Shown here: positions 17,121 through 26,721 of the stretch, piece by piece | Position numbering within the stretch: position 1 is the first letter of the stretch | Layout: each line of letters opens with the position of its first letter | From: Parasphingopyxis lamellibrachiae | GTDB lineage: Bacteria; Pseudomonadota; Alphaproteobacteria; Sphingomonadales; Sphingomonadaceae | DNA length: 64,000 bases | Direction: 5' to 3' | Assembly: GCF_003385775.1 (NCBI RefSeq) | Contig: NZ_QRDP01000004.1 | Location: 2,254,457 to 2,318,456, forward strand | The notes under the pieces: generated by a model | Databases searched by the model: none | Told to the model about the DNA's origin: nothing | The model's input: the letters and a program-made list of their open reading frames with translations, nothing else | Position numbers and translations under genes: made by a program

Positions 17121-17179
17121 TCATTCGATATGATCGACGCCGGGTACAGTAGTGAATTACCTATGAAAGTAGGCCCTCG

Positions 17180-17479
17180 ATGAAATATGGCCTTTCAGTG
17201 TTCGCTTTGTCGTGTTTAGCGCTTGCAACCCAGGCGTCCGCACAAGCAGAAGGCGGCGAAACGGCGACCGAAAATGTTGCGGTTGAAGAAGTCGATGACC
17301 CGTCGCAGCGGATACGCTGCCGAACCCGGCGCGTAACCGGTTCGAATGCCAGGCGTGTTCGCATCTGTATGACGCTCGCCGAATGGGAAGAAATGTACAC
17401 CAGCGGCAATCGCGATACCCGGGACGTTTATGATCGTTCCCGGGTTAACAGCTGCGCCGCTGTCAACTGCCCGAATTAG
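17180..17479 (+). CDS. small secreted two-cysteine protein, array copy D
   Basis: 99 residues with a signal peptide (GLSVFALSCLALATQASAQA), an acidic spacer and the family core DPSQRIRCRTRRVTGSNARR then VRICMTLAEWEEMYTSGNRD. It is more diverged than copies A and B and has a different C-terminal tail with two further cysteines (NSCAAVNCPN). ATG at 17180. Followed convergently by the secreted gene at 17550-18110. Function unknown. Confidence 0.75.
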   Translation: MKYGLSVFALSCLALATQASAQAEGGETATENVAVEEVDDPSQRIRCRTRRVTGSNARRVRICMTLAEWEEMYTSGNRDTRDVYDRSRVNSCAAVNCPN

Positions 17480-17549
17480 TCGGTTGCCAATGTCGGGTAG
17501 GAACATTTTCATTCGCATCCGGCGATAGCAGGCTTTCTTGGTGGGCCGG

Positions 17550-18110
17550 CTAACGGATCCGCGCGACCGAGATGAAGCCCGTTCTGCCTTCGATACGCAA
17601 TCTGTAGCCGCCGATACCGCCACGCGATACTGTCGCGGTCGATCCGACGCGTATGCGTCCGCGCAGGGTGGTGTTGCTGCCTTCGCGCCAAATCTGGCCG
17701 TTCTCCAGGAGGAATACGCGCCGCCGTGTCCCGTCGATGAAGGTTTCCGTGATAACCGATGTTACCGACTCGGGCTCGGGCGGTGCGAGGTCGGCAACGT
17801 CTTCTGCTGACCCCCCGCGTTCCTCAGACCGGCGCAGCTCGCGCTCGTAACGTTCTTCAATCTGTATTCCAGAAAGCCCGAAATCTTCGACTGTGCGGCG
17901 CCTTCTCCGCTCCTGGCGGGCCTGTTGGGCGGCATCGGCACCGGATAGCGCTGCATCGAAGCAGGCGAGCCGCGCGGGCCCCTCGGCAATCGTGCCGCAC
18001 TCCCGGAAAGGTTCAAGGGCCTCTTCCCCGTCATCGGCATGAGCGGGTGTCGCCATGAATAATGGGAGCGCGGCCGCGGCGATCGGGGTGAGTCGGGAAA
18101 TACGCATCAT
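17550..18110 (-). CDS. secreted protein with N-terminal CxxI...RLxCFD motif
   Basis: 186 residues with a signal peptide (MRISRLTPIAAAALPLFMATPAHA). The mature start has ECGTIAEGPARLACFDAAL, a two-cysteine segment shared by several periplasmic families, including type VI secretion accessory proteins, although no secretion genes are nearby. The middle is an Arg/Glu-rich helical region and the C-terminus (VFLLENGQIWREGSNTTLRG to GFISVARIR) looks like a small beta domain. A fossil copy of its last 20 residues sits at 16891-16956, so it duplicated together with the small gene next to it. Function unknown. Confidence 0.7.
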   Translation of the reverse strand: MMRISRLTPIAAAALPLFMATPAHADDGEEALEPFRECGTIAEGPARLACFDAALSGADAAQQARQERRRRRTVEDFGLSGIQIEERYERELRRSEERGGSAEDVADLAPPEPESVTSVITETFIDGTRRRVFLLENGQIWREGSNTTLRGRIRVGSTATVSRGGIGGYRLRIEGRTGFISVARIR

Positions 18111-18193
18111 CTACAACTCCGGAAGGGCGGTATCGTCATTGATACTGTTCAAGCATCATTACCGATAATCGTCCGTCTGGCTAGGCTTGGTGA

Positions 18194-19063
18194 CTAGGCG
18201 TTTCGCGTTCCTGTGACGAGCCAGGCGATCGGTTCGGCCAGACCCCGGATCTGGATCGGGCCGGGCGGTGCGCATTGAAATGCGCCGTCGAGCGATGCGA
18301 GGAACGCCTCGATACCGGGTTCGTCTAGCGCGACCTTCAGAAGCGCGCCGAGAACGCCGCATTCCTGCGCCAGATTCGTATCGATCCGATCAAGCTCGCC
18401 TGCTCCTTTCTTTCCGCCGATCCGGATCGCATTATCCACGCCTGCGGCAATTTCGCGCACTACACTCTGGTCGGGATGGTTCCGCGCGATCAGCGAAAAC
18501 GCCTGGGAAAGCAACGCAGTACTGGACCCTGGCTGGACAACGGCAGAGCGCGCCATGTTGAGGATTGCGGATTGAGCGATGGCATTCAGCGCCGCATATC
18601 GGCTTCGGTTTTGCGCGACGATCGGGCTTGCGGCATGATGGACGACCAAGCGGAGCGAGGCACCGGTCTTTGCAACGCGCGCCATTTCGGGGGCGCTTTG
18701 CCCGATATCGCTATATTCCACCCCGAACTGGCTCGACAGGCCATCGAAACTCTCATCGGCAAAGGAAAGCGCGGCAATATCGGTTTCGCCGACGAGCCTG
18801 ACTTTTTTCGTTCGCGTTTTCGGCAACACGGCATAGTCCACGCCTGTTAAATCGAGGCGGTCGTTGCCGCGCAGAAGGGAGCGCATGACCGCCCCCGTAC
18901 CGCAAGCAAGATCGAGCAGTTTCGAACCCGGTGCAAAGCCCTGGGCGAACTCTTCCCATAGTTGCGCCAGTTGCGCTTCGACGACGGGCGGCGCGCCCGG
19001 CAGGCACCCACCCGCTTCGCCCATCTGGGCCCAATAGGCGCTCCATGCTTTGGCTTTGGTCAT
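18194..19063 (-). CDS. class I SAM-dependent methyltransferase
   Basis: 289 residues. Motif I is LLDLACGTGAVMRSLL, followed by LTGVDYA and LSFADESFDGLSSQFGVEYSD, in the order expected of Rossmann-fold methyltransferases that act on small molecules. The start MTKAKAWSAYWAQMG is typical of the family. It lies 10 bases after the clpB stop codon on the same strand but probably has no functional link with it. Substrate unknown. Confidence 0.82.
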   Translation of the reverse strand: MTKAKAWSAYWAQMGEAGGCLPGAPPVVEAQLAQLWEEFAQGFAPGSKLLDLACGTGAVMRSLLRGNDRLDLTGVDYAVLPKTRTKKVRLVGETDIAALSFADESFDGLSSQFGVEYSDIGQSAPEMARVAKTGASLRLVVHHAASPIVAQNRSRYAALNAIAQSAILNMARSAVVQPGSSTALLSQAFSLIARNHPDQSVVREIAAGVDNAIRIGGKKGAGELDRIDTNLAQECGVLGALLKVALDEPGIEAFLASLDGAFQCAPPGPIQIRGLAEPIAWLVTGTRNA

Positions 19064-19073
19064 GCCGAAAGAC

Positions 19074-21653
19074 TTAACCGAAAGTCATGGCAAGTGCACC
19101 ATCTCCTTCATCGACTTTCACGGTTGTGCCATCCAGCACATCGCCGCGCAGGATGGCATCGGCCAGTGGGTCCTGCAGATATTTCTGCACCGCGCGTTTG
19201 AGCGGCCTTGCGCCGTAGACGGGATCGTAGCCGACCCGGCCCAGCCACTCGCGCGCCTTGTCGCTAAGCTCGATTGCGATCTTGCGATCCTTGAGCAACT
19301 TGCCGACACGGGCAACCTGGATGTCGACGATCGGCGCCATATGTTCCTGGCTGAGCCTGTGAAAAAGGATGATCTCGTCGAGCCGGTTCAGGAATTCGGG
19401 GCGGAAATGCCCGCGTACCGTTTCCATGACTTGCGGCTCAACCTCGTCGACCGTCTGATCGTCCCCGAGTGAAGACAGATACTGGCTTCCGAGATTGCTC
19501 GTCAAAATGATCAACGTGTTGGAGAAATCGACCGTGCGGCCCTGGCCGTCGGTAAGCCTGCCATCGTCCAGCACCTGGAGTAGTACATTGAACACATCAT
19601 TATGCGCCTTTTCGACCTCGTCGAACAGGATCACCTGATAGGGGCGCCGGCGAACGGCTTCGGTAAGCACACCGCCTTCGTCATAACCGACATAACCCGG
19701 CGGCGCGCCGATCAACCGCGCGACCGAATGCTTCTCCATGAACTCGCTCATATCGATGCGGACCATTGCCGACTGGTCGTCGAACAGGAATTCGGCGAGC
19801 GCCTTGGTAAGTTCCGTCTTGCCTACGCCGGTTGGCCCGAGAAACAGGAAGGAGCCGAGCGGCCGGTTGGGGTCCTGCAAACCGGCACGCGATCTGCGAA
19901 CGGCTGTGGACACGGCTTTGACGGCATCTTCCTGGCCGATGACGCGTTTGCCGATCGCTTCTTCCATCGCGAGCAACTTCTCCCGCTCGCCTTCCAGCAT
20001 CCGTTCCATCGGAATGCCGGTCCAGCGGGCAACGATCGAGGCGATATCCTCGCTCGTCACTTCTTCGCGCAGCATCGCGCCCTCGGTCGCCTCACCAGCT
20101 TCTGCCAGCTTGCGTTCGAGATCGGGGATTGCGCCATAGGATAGTTCGCCTGCCTTGGCGAGATCGCCCGCGCGCTGCGCCTGTTCCAGCGCAATGCGCG
20201 CTGCATCGAGCTGTTCCTTGAGCGCGGCCTCGGCGTGGATCTTGTCGCGTTCGGCCTGCCAGCGCTGGGTCAGCGCGGTATTCTCTTCCTCGAGATTGGC
20301 AAGTTCGCTGTCGATCGTCGCCAGCCTGTCTTTCGAAGCATCGTCCTTTTCCTTGGACAGAGCCTCGCGCTCGATCTTGAGCTGGATGATCCGCCGATCA
20401 AGCGTTTCGATTTCTTCGGGCCGGGATTCCACTTCCATGCGGATCCGTGAGGCGGCTTCGTCCATGAGGTCGATTGCCTTGTCGGGCAGAAACCGGTCGG
20501 TGATATAGCGTTCGGAGAGGGTTGCGGCGGAGACCAGCGCGCCATCGGTTATCCGTACGCCATGATGGAGCTCGTATTTTTCCTTGATGCCGCGAAGGAT
20601 CGAGATGGTGTCCTCGACATTGGGTTCCTCGACCATCACCGGTTGGAAACGCCGCTGCAGGGCCGGATCCTTCTCGACATATTTGCGATATTCGTCGAGC
20701 GTCGTCGCCCCGATACAGTGCAGCTCGCCCCGGGCCAGTGCCGGCTTCAACAGGTTGGAGGCGTCCATCGATCCTTCGGACGCGCCGGCGCCAACCAATG
20801 TGTGCATCTCGTCTATGAACAGGATGATCTCGCCCTCGGCGTCTTTGACCTCGTCGAGTACGCCCTTGAGCCGCTCTTCGAACTCGCCGCGATATTTCGC
20901 ACCGGCGATGAGCGCGCCCATGTCGAGCGCCATCAGTTTCCGGTCCTTGATTCCGTCGGGCACGTCGCCATTGGCAATGCGCAGGGCCAGACCTTCGGCT
21001 ATCGCGGTCTTGCCGACGCCGGCCTCGCCGATCAGTACCGGGTTATTCTTGGTACGGCGGGCGAGAATCTGGATGGTGCGGCGAATCTCCTCGTCGCGAC
21101 CGATGATCGGATCGATCTTGCCGTCGCGCGCTCGCTCGGTGAGGTCGTTGGCGAATTTCTTGAGTGCATCATACCGGTCTTCGGCCGAAGCAGTGTCGGC
21201 CGTGCGGCCGCCCCGCAGTTCGTTGATTGCCTCATTCAGCGCTTCGGGCTTCAATCCCGCATTATCGAGCGCATCGCCAGCCGATATGCCCTTGGCGAGG
21301 GTAAGCGCGAGCAACAGCCGTTCAACGGTGACATAGCTGTCGCCGGCGGTATTGGCGATCTGCTCGGCCTGGTCGAGCACCCGTACGGAATCATTGTCGA
21401 GCTGGGGAGTCTGCTGTGCTCCGCCGCCGGATACCTGGGCGATTTTCGCCAGCGCGGCATCATTTTCCCGCACCGCTGCTTCGGCGCTGCCGCCGGCGCG
21501 GGCGATAAGGCCCGATGCCATACCCTGATCGTCCTCCAAAAGCGCCTTGAGGAGGTGGTCTGGCGATACCCGTTGATGGTTCATCCGGATGGCAACGGTT
21601 TGCGCCGATTGCAGAAAGCCCTTGGCGCGATCGGTGAATTTTTCGAGATTCAT
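19074..21653 (-). CDS. clpB: ATP-dependent chaperone ClpB
   Basis: 859 residues, the usual ClpB length. This hexameric disaggregase rescues aggregated proteins together with DnaK. The Clp N-domain starts at [20 protein letters not shown]1 has Walker A GEAGVGKT (209-216); the coiled-coil middle domain runs from about residue 400 ([20 protein letters not shown], then long heptads); AAA2 has [19 protein letters not shown] and the sensor and pore segments. The ATG at 21653 begins at the Clp N domain; the frame extends 19 codons further upstream but this is not homologous. A heat-shock-like promoter lies at 21684-21711. Confidence 0.98.
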   Translation of the reverse strand: MNLEKFTDRAKGFLQSAQTVAIRMNHQRVSPDHLLKALLEDDQGMASGLIARAGGSAEAAVRENDAALAKIAQVSGGGAQQTPQLDNDSVRVLDQAEQIANTAGDSYVTVERLLLALTLAKGISAGDALDNAGLKPEALNEAINELRGGRTADTASAEDRYDALKKFANDLTERARDGKIDPIIGRDEEIRRTIQILARRTKNNPVLIGEAGVGKTAIAEGLALRIANGDVPDGIKDRKLMALDMGALIAGAKYRGEFEERLKGVLDEVKDAEGEIILFIDEMHTLVGAGASEGSMDASNLLKPALARGELHCIGATTLDEYRKYVEKDPALQRRFQPVMVEEPNVEDTISILRGIKEKYELHHGVRITDGALVSAATLSERYITDRFLPDKAIDLMDEAASRIRMEVESRPEEIETLDRRIIQLKIEREALSKEKDDASKDRLATIDSELANLEEENTALTQRWQAERDKIHAEAALKEQLDAARIALEQAQRAGDLAKAGELSYGAIPDLERKLAEAGEATEGAMLREEVTSEDIASIVARWTGIPMERMLEGEREKLLAMEEAIGKRVIGQEDAVKAVSTAVRRSRAGLQDPNRPLGSFLFLGPTGVGKTELTKALAEFLFDDQSAMVRIDMSEFMEKHSVARLIGAPPGYVGYDEGGVLTEAVRRRPYQVILFDEVEKAHNDVFNVLLQVLDDGRLTDGQGRTVDFSNTLIILTSNLGSQYLSSLGDDQTVDEVEPQVMETVRGHFRPEFLNRLDEIILFHRLSQEHMAPIVDIQVARVGKLLKDRKIAIELSDKAREWLGRVGYDPVYGARPLKRAVQKYLQDPLADAILRGDVLDGTTVKVDEGDGALAMTFG

Positions 21654-21683
21654 AAGTTCGTCCCTGTTTCGCTCTTTGGTCCG

Positions 21684-21711
21684 ATATAGTGTTGCGAAAA
21701 TACAACACAAG
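21684..21711 (-). promoter_or_regulatory. putative RpoH (sigma-32) heat-shock promoter of clpB
   Basis: On the minus strand CTTGTG (21706-21711) and CTATAT (21684-21689) are separated by 16 bases, close to the alphaproteobacterial sigma-32 pattern of CTTG and a C-rich/AT -10. The spacer also contains the inverted pair GTGTTG/CAACAC. Its position about 30 bases upstream of the clpB start makes heat-shock control likely. Confidence 0.55.
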
Positions 21712-21772
21712 GCGTTGCCGTACGATCTTTGTCGATAGATTTAGGCGTTCGTCGAGCGACCGCAAGCGCGAC

Positions 21773-21800
21773 TTGCACGTGCCCTTTGCGGCGCTATGGT
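21773..21800 (+). promoter_or_regulatory. putative sigma-70 promoter of the M16 peptidase gene
   Basis: TTGCAC (21773-21778) and TATGGT (21795-21800) with a 16-base spacer, 30 bases before the ATG at 21831, which carries GGGAGA as its ribosome binding site. Only a pattern match. Confidence 0.4.
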
Positions 21801-21830
21801 TCGCAGCGTATTTTCCGGGAGATAGAATAG

Positions 21831-24704
21831 ATGCGTTCCTTGAAGCTGGCAGTCCTGGCGCCGCTCGCCTTCCTCGCTTTCCCCGCCCAGGCATTGGAGG
21901 AGGCCCCTGTCGGCCCGCAGCCCAATGTGACGGTCGCGGATCTGGTCAACGAGGTCGAGATTCCCTTTGAGCGTTTCACGCTCGACAATGGCCTCAGGGT
22001 CATCGTGCATGAAGATCACAAGGCACCGGTGGTGGCCGTTTCCATCTGGTACCATGTCGGGTCGCGACACGAGCCGGAGGGGCAGACCGGCTTTGCGCAT
22101 CTGTTCGAGCATCTGATGTTCAACGGTTCGGAAAACGCGCCCGGCGATTTCTTCGAACCGTTGCGCGAAATCGGCGCAACCGATTTCAACGGCACGACCT
22201 GGTATGACCGCACCAATTATTTCCAGACCGTGCCGACCCAGGGCCTTGAACTCGCGCTCTATCTCGAATCGGATCGTATGGGGCATCTGCTGGGTGCGGT
22301 GACGCAGGAAAAGCTCGATAACCAGCGCGGCGTTGTCCAGAATGAAAAGCGGCAGGGCGACAACCAGCCCTATGGCCTGGTCGACTATGCGCAGATCGAG
22401 GCGCTGTTCGGCGAAGATCATCCCTATGGCCATTCGACGATCGGATCGATGGCCGATCTGGATGCAGCTAGTATGGAGGATGTCCAGGCCTGGTTCGGTC
22501 GGCATTATGGCCCGAATAACGCCGTTCTGGTGCTGGCCGGAGATATCGATATGGCGACAGCCCGTGAGATGGTTGAACGCTATTTCGGCGATATCGCGCG
22601 CGGCCCGGAAACCGAACAGGTCGACCCTGGCATCCCGACGCTCTCCGAGCGGCGCGAGATCGTCATGCAGGACAATGTCGCGACGACGCGGCTTTACAGG
22701 ACCTGGGTCGTGCCCGGTCTGAACGACCCGGCGACCAGCGACCTCGATGTCGCGGCGAGCGTCTTTGGCGGTTTGGCCAGTTCGCGGCTCGACAATGTGC
22801 TCGTGCGCGATGAGCAGACAGCAGTCTCCGTAACGACTTTCCTGCAGGAATTTGAGTATGTCAGCCTGTTCGAAGTGCAGGTCAATGTCGCGCCGACGGC
22901 CGATGCCGATGCCGTGTCCGCCCGTCTGGACGAATTGATTGCGGACTATATCGCCAATGGCCCGACCCAGGACGAGGTGAACCGGGTCGCGATGAGTGAG
23001 GTTTCCGGGCGGATTGCCGGGCTTGAGCAGGTTGGCGGGTTTACCGGCAAAGCCGCAGTTCTTGCCACCGGCGAGCTGTATTCGAACGATCCCTCCTATT
23101 ACCGGACCCGGCTCGAGCGACTGGGCGCGGTGACGCCGGACAGTGCGCGCGCGGCGATGCAGCAATGGTTGACCCGGCCGGTTCTGGCGATGCGCGTCGA
23201 TCCCGGCGAACGCGGTGCTTATGAGGAGGCGTCTTCCGTTGGTGGCGAGCGCACGGGCGGCCTGAACAGCCCGGCCTTCTATTTGCAGCCTGGCGAGGAA
23301 ACTGCTGAACCGTCCCCGGCGGCGGCAAGCGCCAGTCTGGGCACCCGTACCGTGCCCCGTCCAGAAGTCGGCGAGATCGACGATCTCGATTTCCCGGAAG
23401 TGGAGCGGGCGACTCTGTCGAACGGGGTCGAAGTGCACTTTGTGCGGCGGACTGCCGTGCCGACGCTGTTGACGCGGCTGAGTTTCGACGCGGGTAACGC
23501 GGCTGATCGCGCTGATCAGCTCGGCACTCAGGCTCTCATGCTGTCGCTGATGTCGGAAGGCACGACCACGCTCAATTCCGTGCAGATCGCCGAGGCGCAG
23601 GAAAGGCTCGGCGCAGCGATGAGCGCGAGTGCCAGCCTGGACAGGACCTCGCTGGGGATTTTTGCGCTGGCGGCCAATTACGAGCCGTCGCTCGATCTTT
23701 TGCAGGATGTTGTGCGCAATCCCGCTTTCGCGCCTTCGGAGATTGAGCGGATCCGCGCGGCGCAGCTCTCGACGATTACGACAGAGCGGACAACGCCTGC
23801 CAGCATGGCGAGCCTCAACCTCTGGCCGGCGCTTTTCGGCGAGCAGCACCCCTATGGCAGGCCGACCAGCGGTCTTGGCACGCCGGATTCTGTGGCCGCC
23901 ATCACGCGTCAGGACCTGGTCGATTTCCACCGGAGCTGGATCAGACCCGACAAGCTGACGATCATGGTTGTGGGCGATGCCACACTGGCCGAAGTTGTTG
24001 CGGCGCTTGAGCCTCGGTTCGGGGACTGGACCGTAGAAGGCGAAGCCGGGACGAAAGCGATGGAGGCTGCGATTCCCGCCGCCAATCCGCGCATCATCCT
24101 TGTCGATCGTCCCAATTCCCCACAATCCTTCATCTATGGCGGGCAGGTGCTCGATCTGGTCGGAACGGACGAACTGTTGCCGTTACTGACGGTGAATGAG
24201 GCGCTGGGGGGAAGCTTCCTGTCGCGCCTCAACATGGAATTACGCGAAACGCGCGGCTGGTCCTATGGCGTCCGCGGATCGGTAAACCGGTTCGCCGGGC
24301 CGGTCAGCTATACGATCGCCGCGCCGGTCCAGGCGGACCGCACGGGCGACTCCATAGCAGCCATGCTGGAACAGATCGATGCGTTCCTCACGAGCGACGG
24401 CATGCGCCCCGAAGAGTTCAGCCGCGCCATCTCTGGTAGCATTCGCAGCCTGGCCGGACGCTTTGAAACTTCGAGCGGGGTGATCGGCGGCATGTCCAAC
24501 AATCTCCTCTACGGGCGGTCGGACGATTATTATGATGACATCGCAGCTATGTATCGCTCGTTCGGCAGGGAGCAGCTTGACGCTACGGCGCGTTCAGCCA
24601 TCGATCCTTCGGCGTTCACCTGGGTTGTCGTGGGAGATGCCGGCCAGGTCCGGGAACAGCTTGACGCACTGGGTCTGCCTGTGGAAACAGTCGCAAGCGA
24701 ATAA
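21831..24704 (+). CDS. M16 family zinc peptidase (two-half, secreted)
   Basis: 957 residues with a signal peptide (SLKLAVLAPLAFLAFPAQA). The N-terminal half is catalytic: the inverted zinc motif HLFEH lies at residues 90-94 (TGFAHLFEHLMFNGSEN) and the distal Glu in VVQNEKRQGDNQPYG. The second half (from about residue 520) repeats the fold but has no HxxEH (FDAGNAADRADQLGTQALML), as in pitrilysin-type enzymes where it only closes the chamber. It likely degrades peptides in the periplasm. Divergent from clpB and followed by a small gene 28 bases downstream. Confidence 0.93.
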   Translation: MRSLKLAVLAPLAFLAFPAQALEEAPVGPQPNVTVADLVNEVEIPFERFTLDNGLRVIVHEDHKAPVVAVSIWYHVGSRHEPEGQTGFAHLFEHLMFNGSENAPGDFFEPLREIGATDFNGTTWYDRTNYFQTVPTQGLELALYLESDRMGHLLGAVTQEKLDNQRGVVQNEKRQGDNQPYGLVDYAQIEALFGEDHPYGHSTIGSMADLDAASMEDVQAWFGRHYGPNNAVLVLAGDIDMATAREMVERYFGDIARGPETEQVDPGIPTLSERREIVMQDNVATTRLYRTWVVPGLNDPATSDLDVAASVFGGLASSRLDNVLVRDEQTAVSVTTFLQEFEYVSLFEVQVNVAPTADADAVSARLDELIADYIANGPTQDEVNRVAMSEVSGRIAGLEQVGGFTGKAAVLATGELYSNDPSYYRTRLERLGAVTPDSARAAMQQWLTRPVLAMRVDPGERGAYEEASSVGGERTGGLNSPAFYLQPGEETAEPSPAAASASLGTRTVPRPEVGEIDDLDFPEVERATLSNGVEVHFVRRTAVPTLLTRLSFDAGNAADRADQLGTQALMLSLMSEGTTTLNSVQIAEAQERLGAAMSASASLDRTSLGIFALAANYEPSLDLLQDVVRNPAFAPSEIERIRAAQLSTITTERTTPASMASLNLWPALFGEQHPYGRPTSGLGTPDSVAAITRQDLVDFHRSWIRPDKLTIMVVGDATLAEVVAALEPRFGDWTVEGEAGTKAMEAAIPAANPRIILVDRPNSPQSFIYGGQVLDLVGTDELLPLLTVNEALGGSFLSRLNMELRETRGWSYGVRGSVNRFAGPVSYTIAAPVQADRTGDSIAAMLEQIDAFLTSDGMRPEEFSRAISGSIRSLAGRFETSSGVIGGMSNNLLYGRSDDYYDDIAAMYRSFGREQLDATARSAIDPSAFTWVVVGDAGQVREQLDALGLPVETVASE

Positions 24705-24732
24705 CTGACATCACTGTAAGGAAGGAATTGTT

Positions 24733-25035
24733 ATGACGGATGTAAGCGGAACCTGGGATGCAGTCGTGAACTCGCCAATGGGTGAGCAGAAATCGACAAT
24801 GACGTTGAGCCAGGATGGCGACACGGTAACGGGTACCAATGCCGGCGCGACCGGTTCGGCCGAAGTGCAGGACGGCAAGGTCGACGGCAACACGCTGACC
24901 TGGAAAATGGACATCACCGTTCCGATGCCGATGACGCTGGAAGGCACGGCAACTGTCGAAGGTGACACGATGGCCGGCAACATCAAGGCCGGCGCCTTCG
25001 GTGAAATGCCGTTTACGGCGAAGAAAACCGGCTAA
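24733..25035 (+). CDS. small beta-rich hypothetical protein
   Basis: 100 residues beginning MTDVSGTWDAVVNSPMGEQK, followed by alternating strands (STMTLSQDGDTVTGTN, AEVQDGKVDGNTLTWKMDIT, MTLEGTATVEGDTMAGNIKA). The pattern of short strands and G-D turns suggests a small beta barrel or clam, resembling a family of unnamed bacterial proteins with a GTWDxxVxSPMGxQ start. No signal peptide and no catalytic residues visible. It starts 28 bases after the M16 gene with AAGGA as ribosome binding site, so the two are probably cotranscribed. Confidence 0.75.
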   Translation: MTDVSGTWDAVVNSPMGEQKSTMTLSQDGDTVTGTNAGATGSAEVQDGKVDGNTLTWKMDITVPMPMTLEGTATVEGDTMAGNIKAGAFGEMPFTAKKTG

Positions 25036-25057
25036 TCGCCGATGGCTTGTTCGCAGC

Positions 25058-26137
25058 TTAGAACAGCTGCGTGACATGCCCCATTTTACGGCCCGGGCGC
25101 GCTTCCCCCTTGTTATAGAGGTGGAGGTGCGCCCGGTCTTTTTTCAGCCAGCGAGGCCAGTCATTGGCGGCGGCTCCGATCAGGTTTTGCATTTCCACGC
25201 GGGGCGCTGTCAGCGCTGTATCGCCGAGCGGCAGGCCGCATACGGCGCGGATATGGTTTTCGAATTGTGATGTTACCGCGCCCTCGATCGTCCAATGGCC
25301 GCTATTGTGCACGCGCGGGGCCATCTCGTTGAATACGGGGCCATCGGCGCTGGCGAAGAATTCCAGCGTGAGCACACCGACATAGCCGAGCGCCTCGGCG
25401 ACGGTGCTGGCGAGCTTTCCGGCGGCTGCCTTTTGCTCGGCGATGATTCCCGTTCCCGGAGCGATGGACTGTGCCAATATGCCATCCACATGGTGATTGT
25501 CGGGCGCGTCCCAGATCCGGATCGAGCCGTCTAGGGCGCGGGCCAGCAGGATCGAAAATTCCTTGTCGAAATTCATGAAGGATTCGAGAACCGAGGGCTG
25601 TTCGCCAATCTCCGCCCAAGCGGCGGCGGGATCGGAATCCGCCGTGAGCCTCACCTGGCCCTTGCCGTCATATCCGAAACGCCGGGTCTTGAGGATCGAA
25701 GGCGTCCCGAGATCGTCCAGCGCCGCTCTCAGCTCATCGAGCGACGAAACGCTGCGATATCCGGCGGGAGTTCCGCCATGGCTTACGATATAGTCCTTTT
25801 CCGAAAGGCGGTCCTGCGCAAGTTCAAGCGCTTCGGCATTGGGGCGGAGCGATACCTGGCCGGCAAGAGCATGCAGGCCCGCAGCGGGGATATTCTCGAA
25901 CTCATAAGTGACGATATCGGCGCTCTCGGCAAACTCCCTTAGCGCGGCTGTATCGGCATAGTCGCCGCGCACATGCCGGGCGGCAACATCCGCAGCGCAC
26001 GGAGCTTCGTCCGGCGCATAGATATGGCAGGCATAGCCGAGCTGCGCCGCAGCGACGCTCAGCATCCGGCCGAGCTGGCCGCCGCCGATTATGCCTATGG
26101 TCGAACCGGGGGGCAGCGGCTCCGAAGTGACTGTCAT
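25058..26137 (-). CDS. purK: 5-(carboxyamino)imidazole ribonucleotide synthase
   Basis: 359 residues. PurK converts AIR, bicarbonate and ATP to N5-CAIR in purine synthesis. Seen: [17 protein letters not shown] at the N-terminus, ATP-grasp segments [17 protein letters not shown] and [25 protein letters not shown], and [17 protein letters not shown]. The start ATG overlaps the purE stop (ATGA), so purE-purK form an operon in the usual order. Confidence 0.97.
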   Translation of the reverse strand: MTVTSEPLPPGSTIGIIGGGQLGRMLSVAAAQLGYACHIYAPDEAPCAADVAARHVRGDYADTAALREFAESADIVTYEFENIPAAGLHALAGQVSLRPNAEALELAQDRLSEKDYIVSHGGTPAGYRSVSSLDELRAALDDLGTPSILKTRRFGYDGKGQVRLTADSDPAAAWAEIGEQPSVLESFMNFDKEFSILLARALDGSIRIWDAPDNHHVDGILAQSIAPGTGIIAEQKAAAGKLASTVAEALGYVGVLTLEFFASADGPVFNEMAPRVHNSGHWTIEGAVTSQFENHIRAVCGLPLGDTALTAPRVEMQNLIGAAANDWPRWLKKDRAHLHLYNKGEARPGRKMGHVTQLF

Positions 26138-26622
26138 GCTGCCGGGTCTTCGCCGACAGCGTCCGTCTGCGCCTGACGCCAGGCGTCCAGCCGTTCAGCC
26201 ACCGCATCATCGTGGTTCGCAATAATTGCCGCAGCGAGAAGCGCTGCATTTTTGGCACCGGCAATGCCAATGGCCAGTGTGCCTACCGGTACGCCGCCCG
26301 GCATCTGGGCAATCGAAAGCAGGCTGTCCATACCGCTGAGCGCCTTGGATTCCACCGGTACGCCGAGCACCGGCACCCTCGTCATTGAGGCAACCATGCC
26401 GGGAAGGTGAGCTGCGCCGCCGGCACCGGCGATAATCGTTTTGAGGTCGCGATCGACGGCGGATTTTGCATAGGAAAAGAGCCGGTCGGGCGTGCGATGG
26501 GCCGATACCACCTTGCATTCATGCGCGATGCCAAGTTCGGCCAGAATATCGGATGCGTGGCGCATGGTCTCCCAGTCGGAGCGGCTGCCCATGATGATGC
26601 CGATAAGCGGGGTGTCGGTCAT
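26134..26622 (-). CDS. purE: 5-(carboxyamino)imidazole ribonucleotide mutase
   Basis: 162 residues, class I PurE length. It moves the carboxylate of N5-CAIR to give CAIR. The signature [13 protein letters not shown], then [28 protein letters not shown] and [10 protein letters not shown] cover the active site. It is the first gene of purEK. Uncharacterised sequence of about 100 bases separates it from gpmA. Confidence 0.97.
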   Translation of the reverse strand: MTDTPLIGIIMGSRSDWETMRHASDILAELGIAHECKVVSAHRTPDRLFSYAKSAVDRDLKTIIAGAGGAAHLPGMVASMTRVPVLGVPVESKALSGMDSLLSIAQMPGGVPVGTLAIGIAGAKNAALLAAAIIANHDDAVAERLDAWRQAQTDAVGEDPAA

Positions 26623-26721
26623 GCTTCGTCCTGCGCGTTACGCCCCTGTTCAGGGCTCGGGGAAGCGATTTCTTCTAGGGCGAAGCCGTGCCGCGCGCAA
26701 TGGCGCGGATGAGCCTGGCGC

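Noticed and set aside
10593..17360. Similarity between VVTGTRI of the TonB receptor and RVTGSN of the small secreted proteins
   Set aside because: Only four or five residues match; V-T-G-S/T-R is common near the start of receptors. Not enough to propose a shared recognition signal.
17437..17467. Imperfect inverted repeat GTTAACAGC / GCTGTCAAC
   Set aside because: It lies inside the coding end of array copy D and has no T-run; best seen as coincidental.
21741..24125. A 794-codon open frame antisense to the M16 peptidase gene
   Set aside because: It runs exactly opposite a peptidase with complete catalytic motifs; its protein is rich in Arg, His and Gly with no recognisable fold. Long antisense frames are expected in high-GC DNA.
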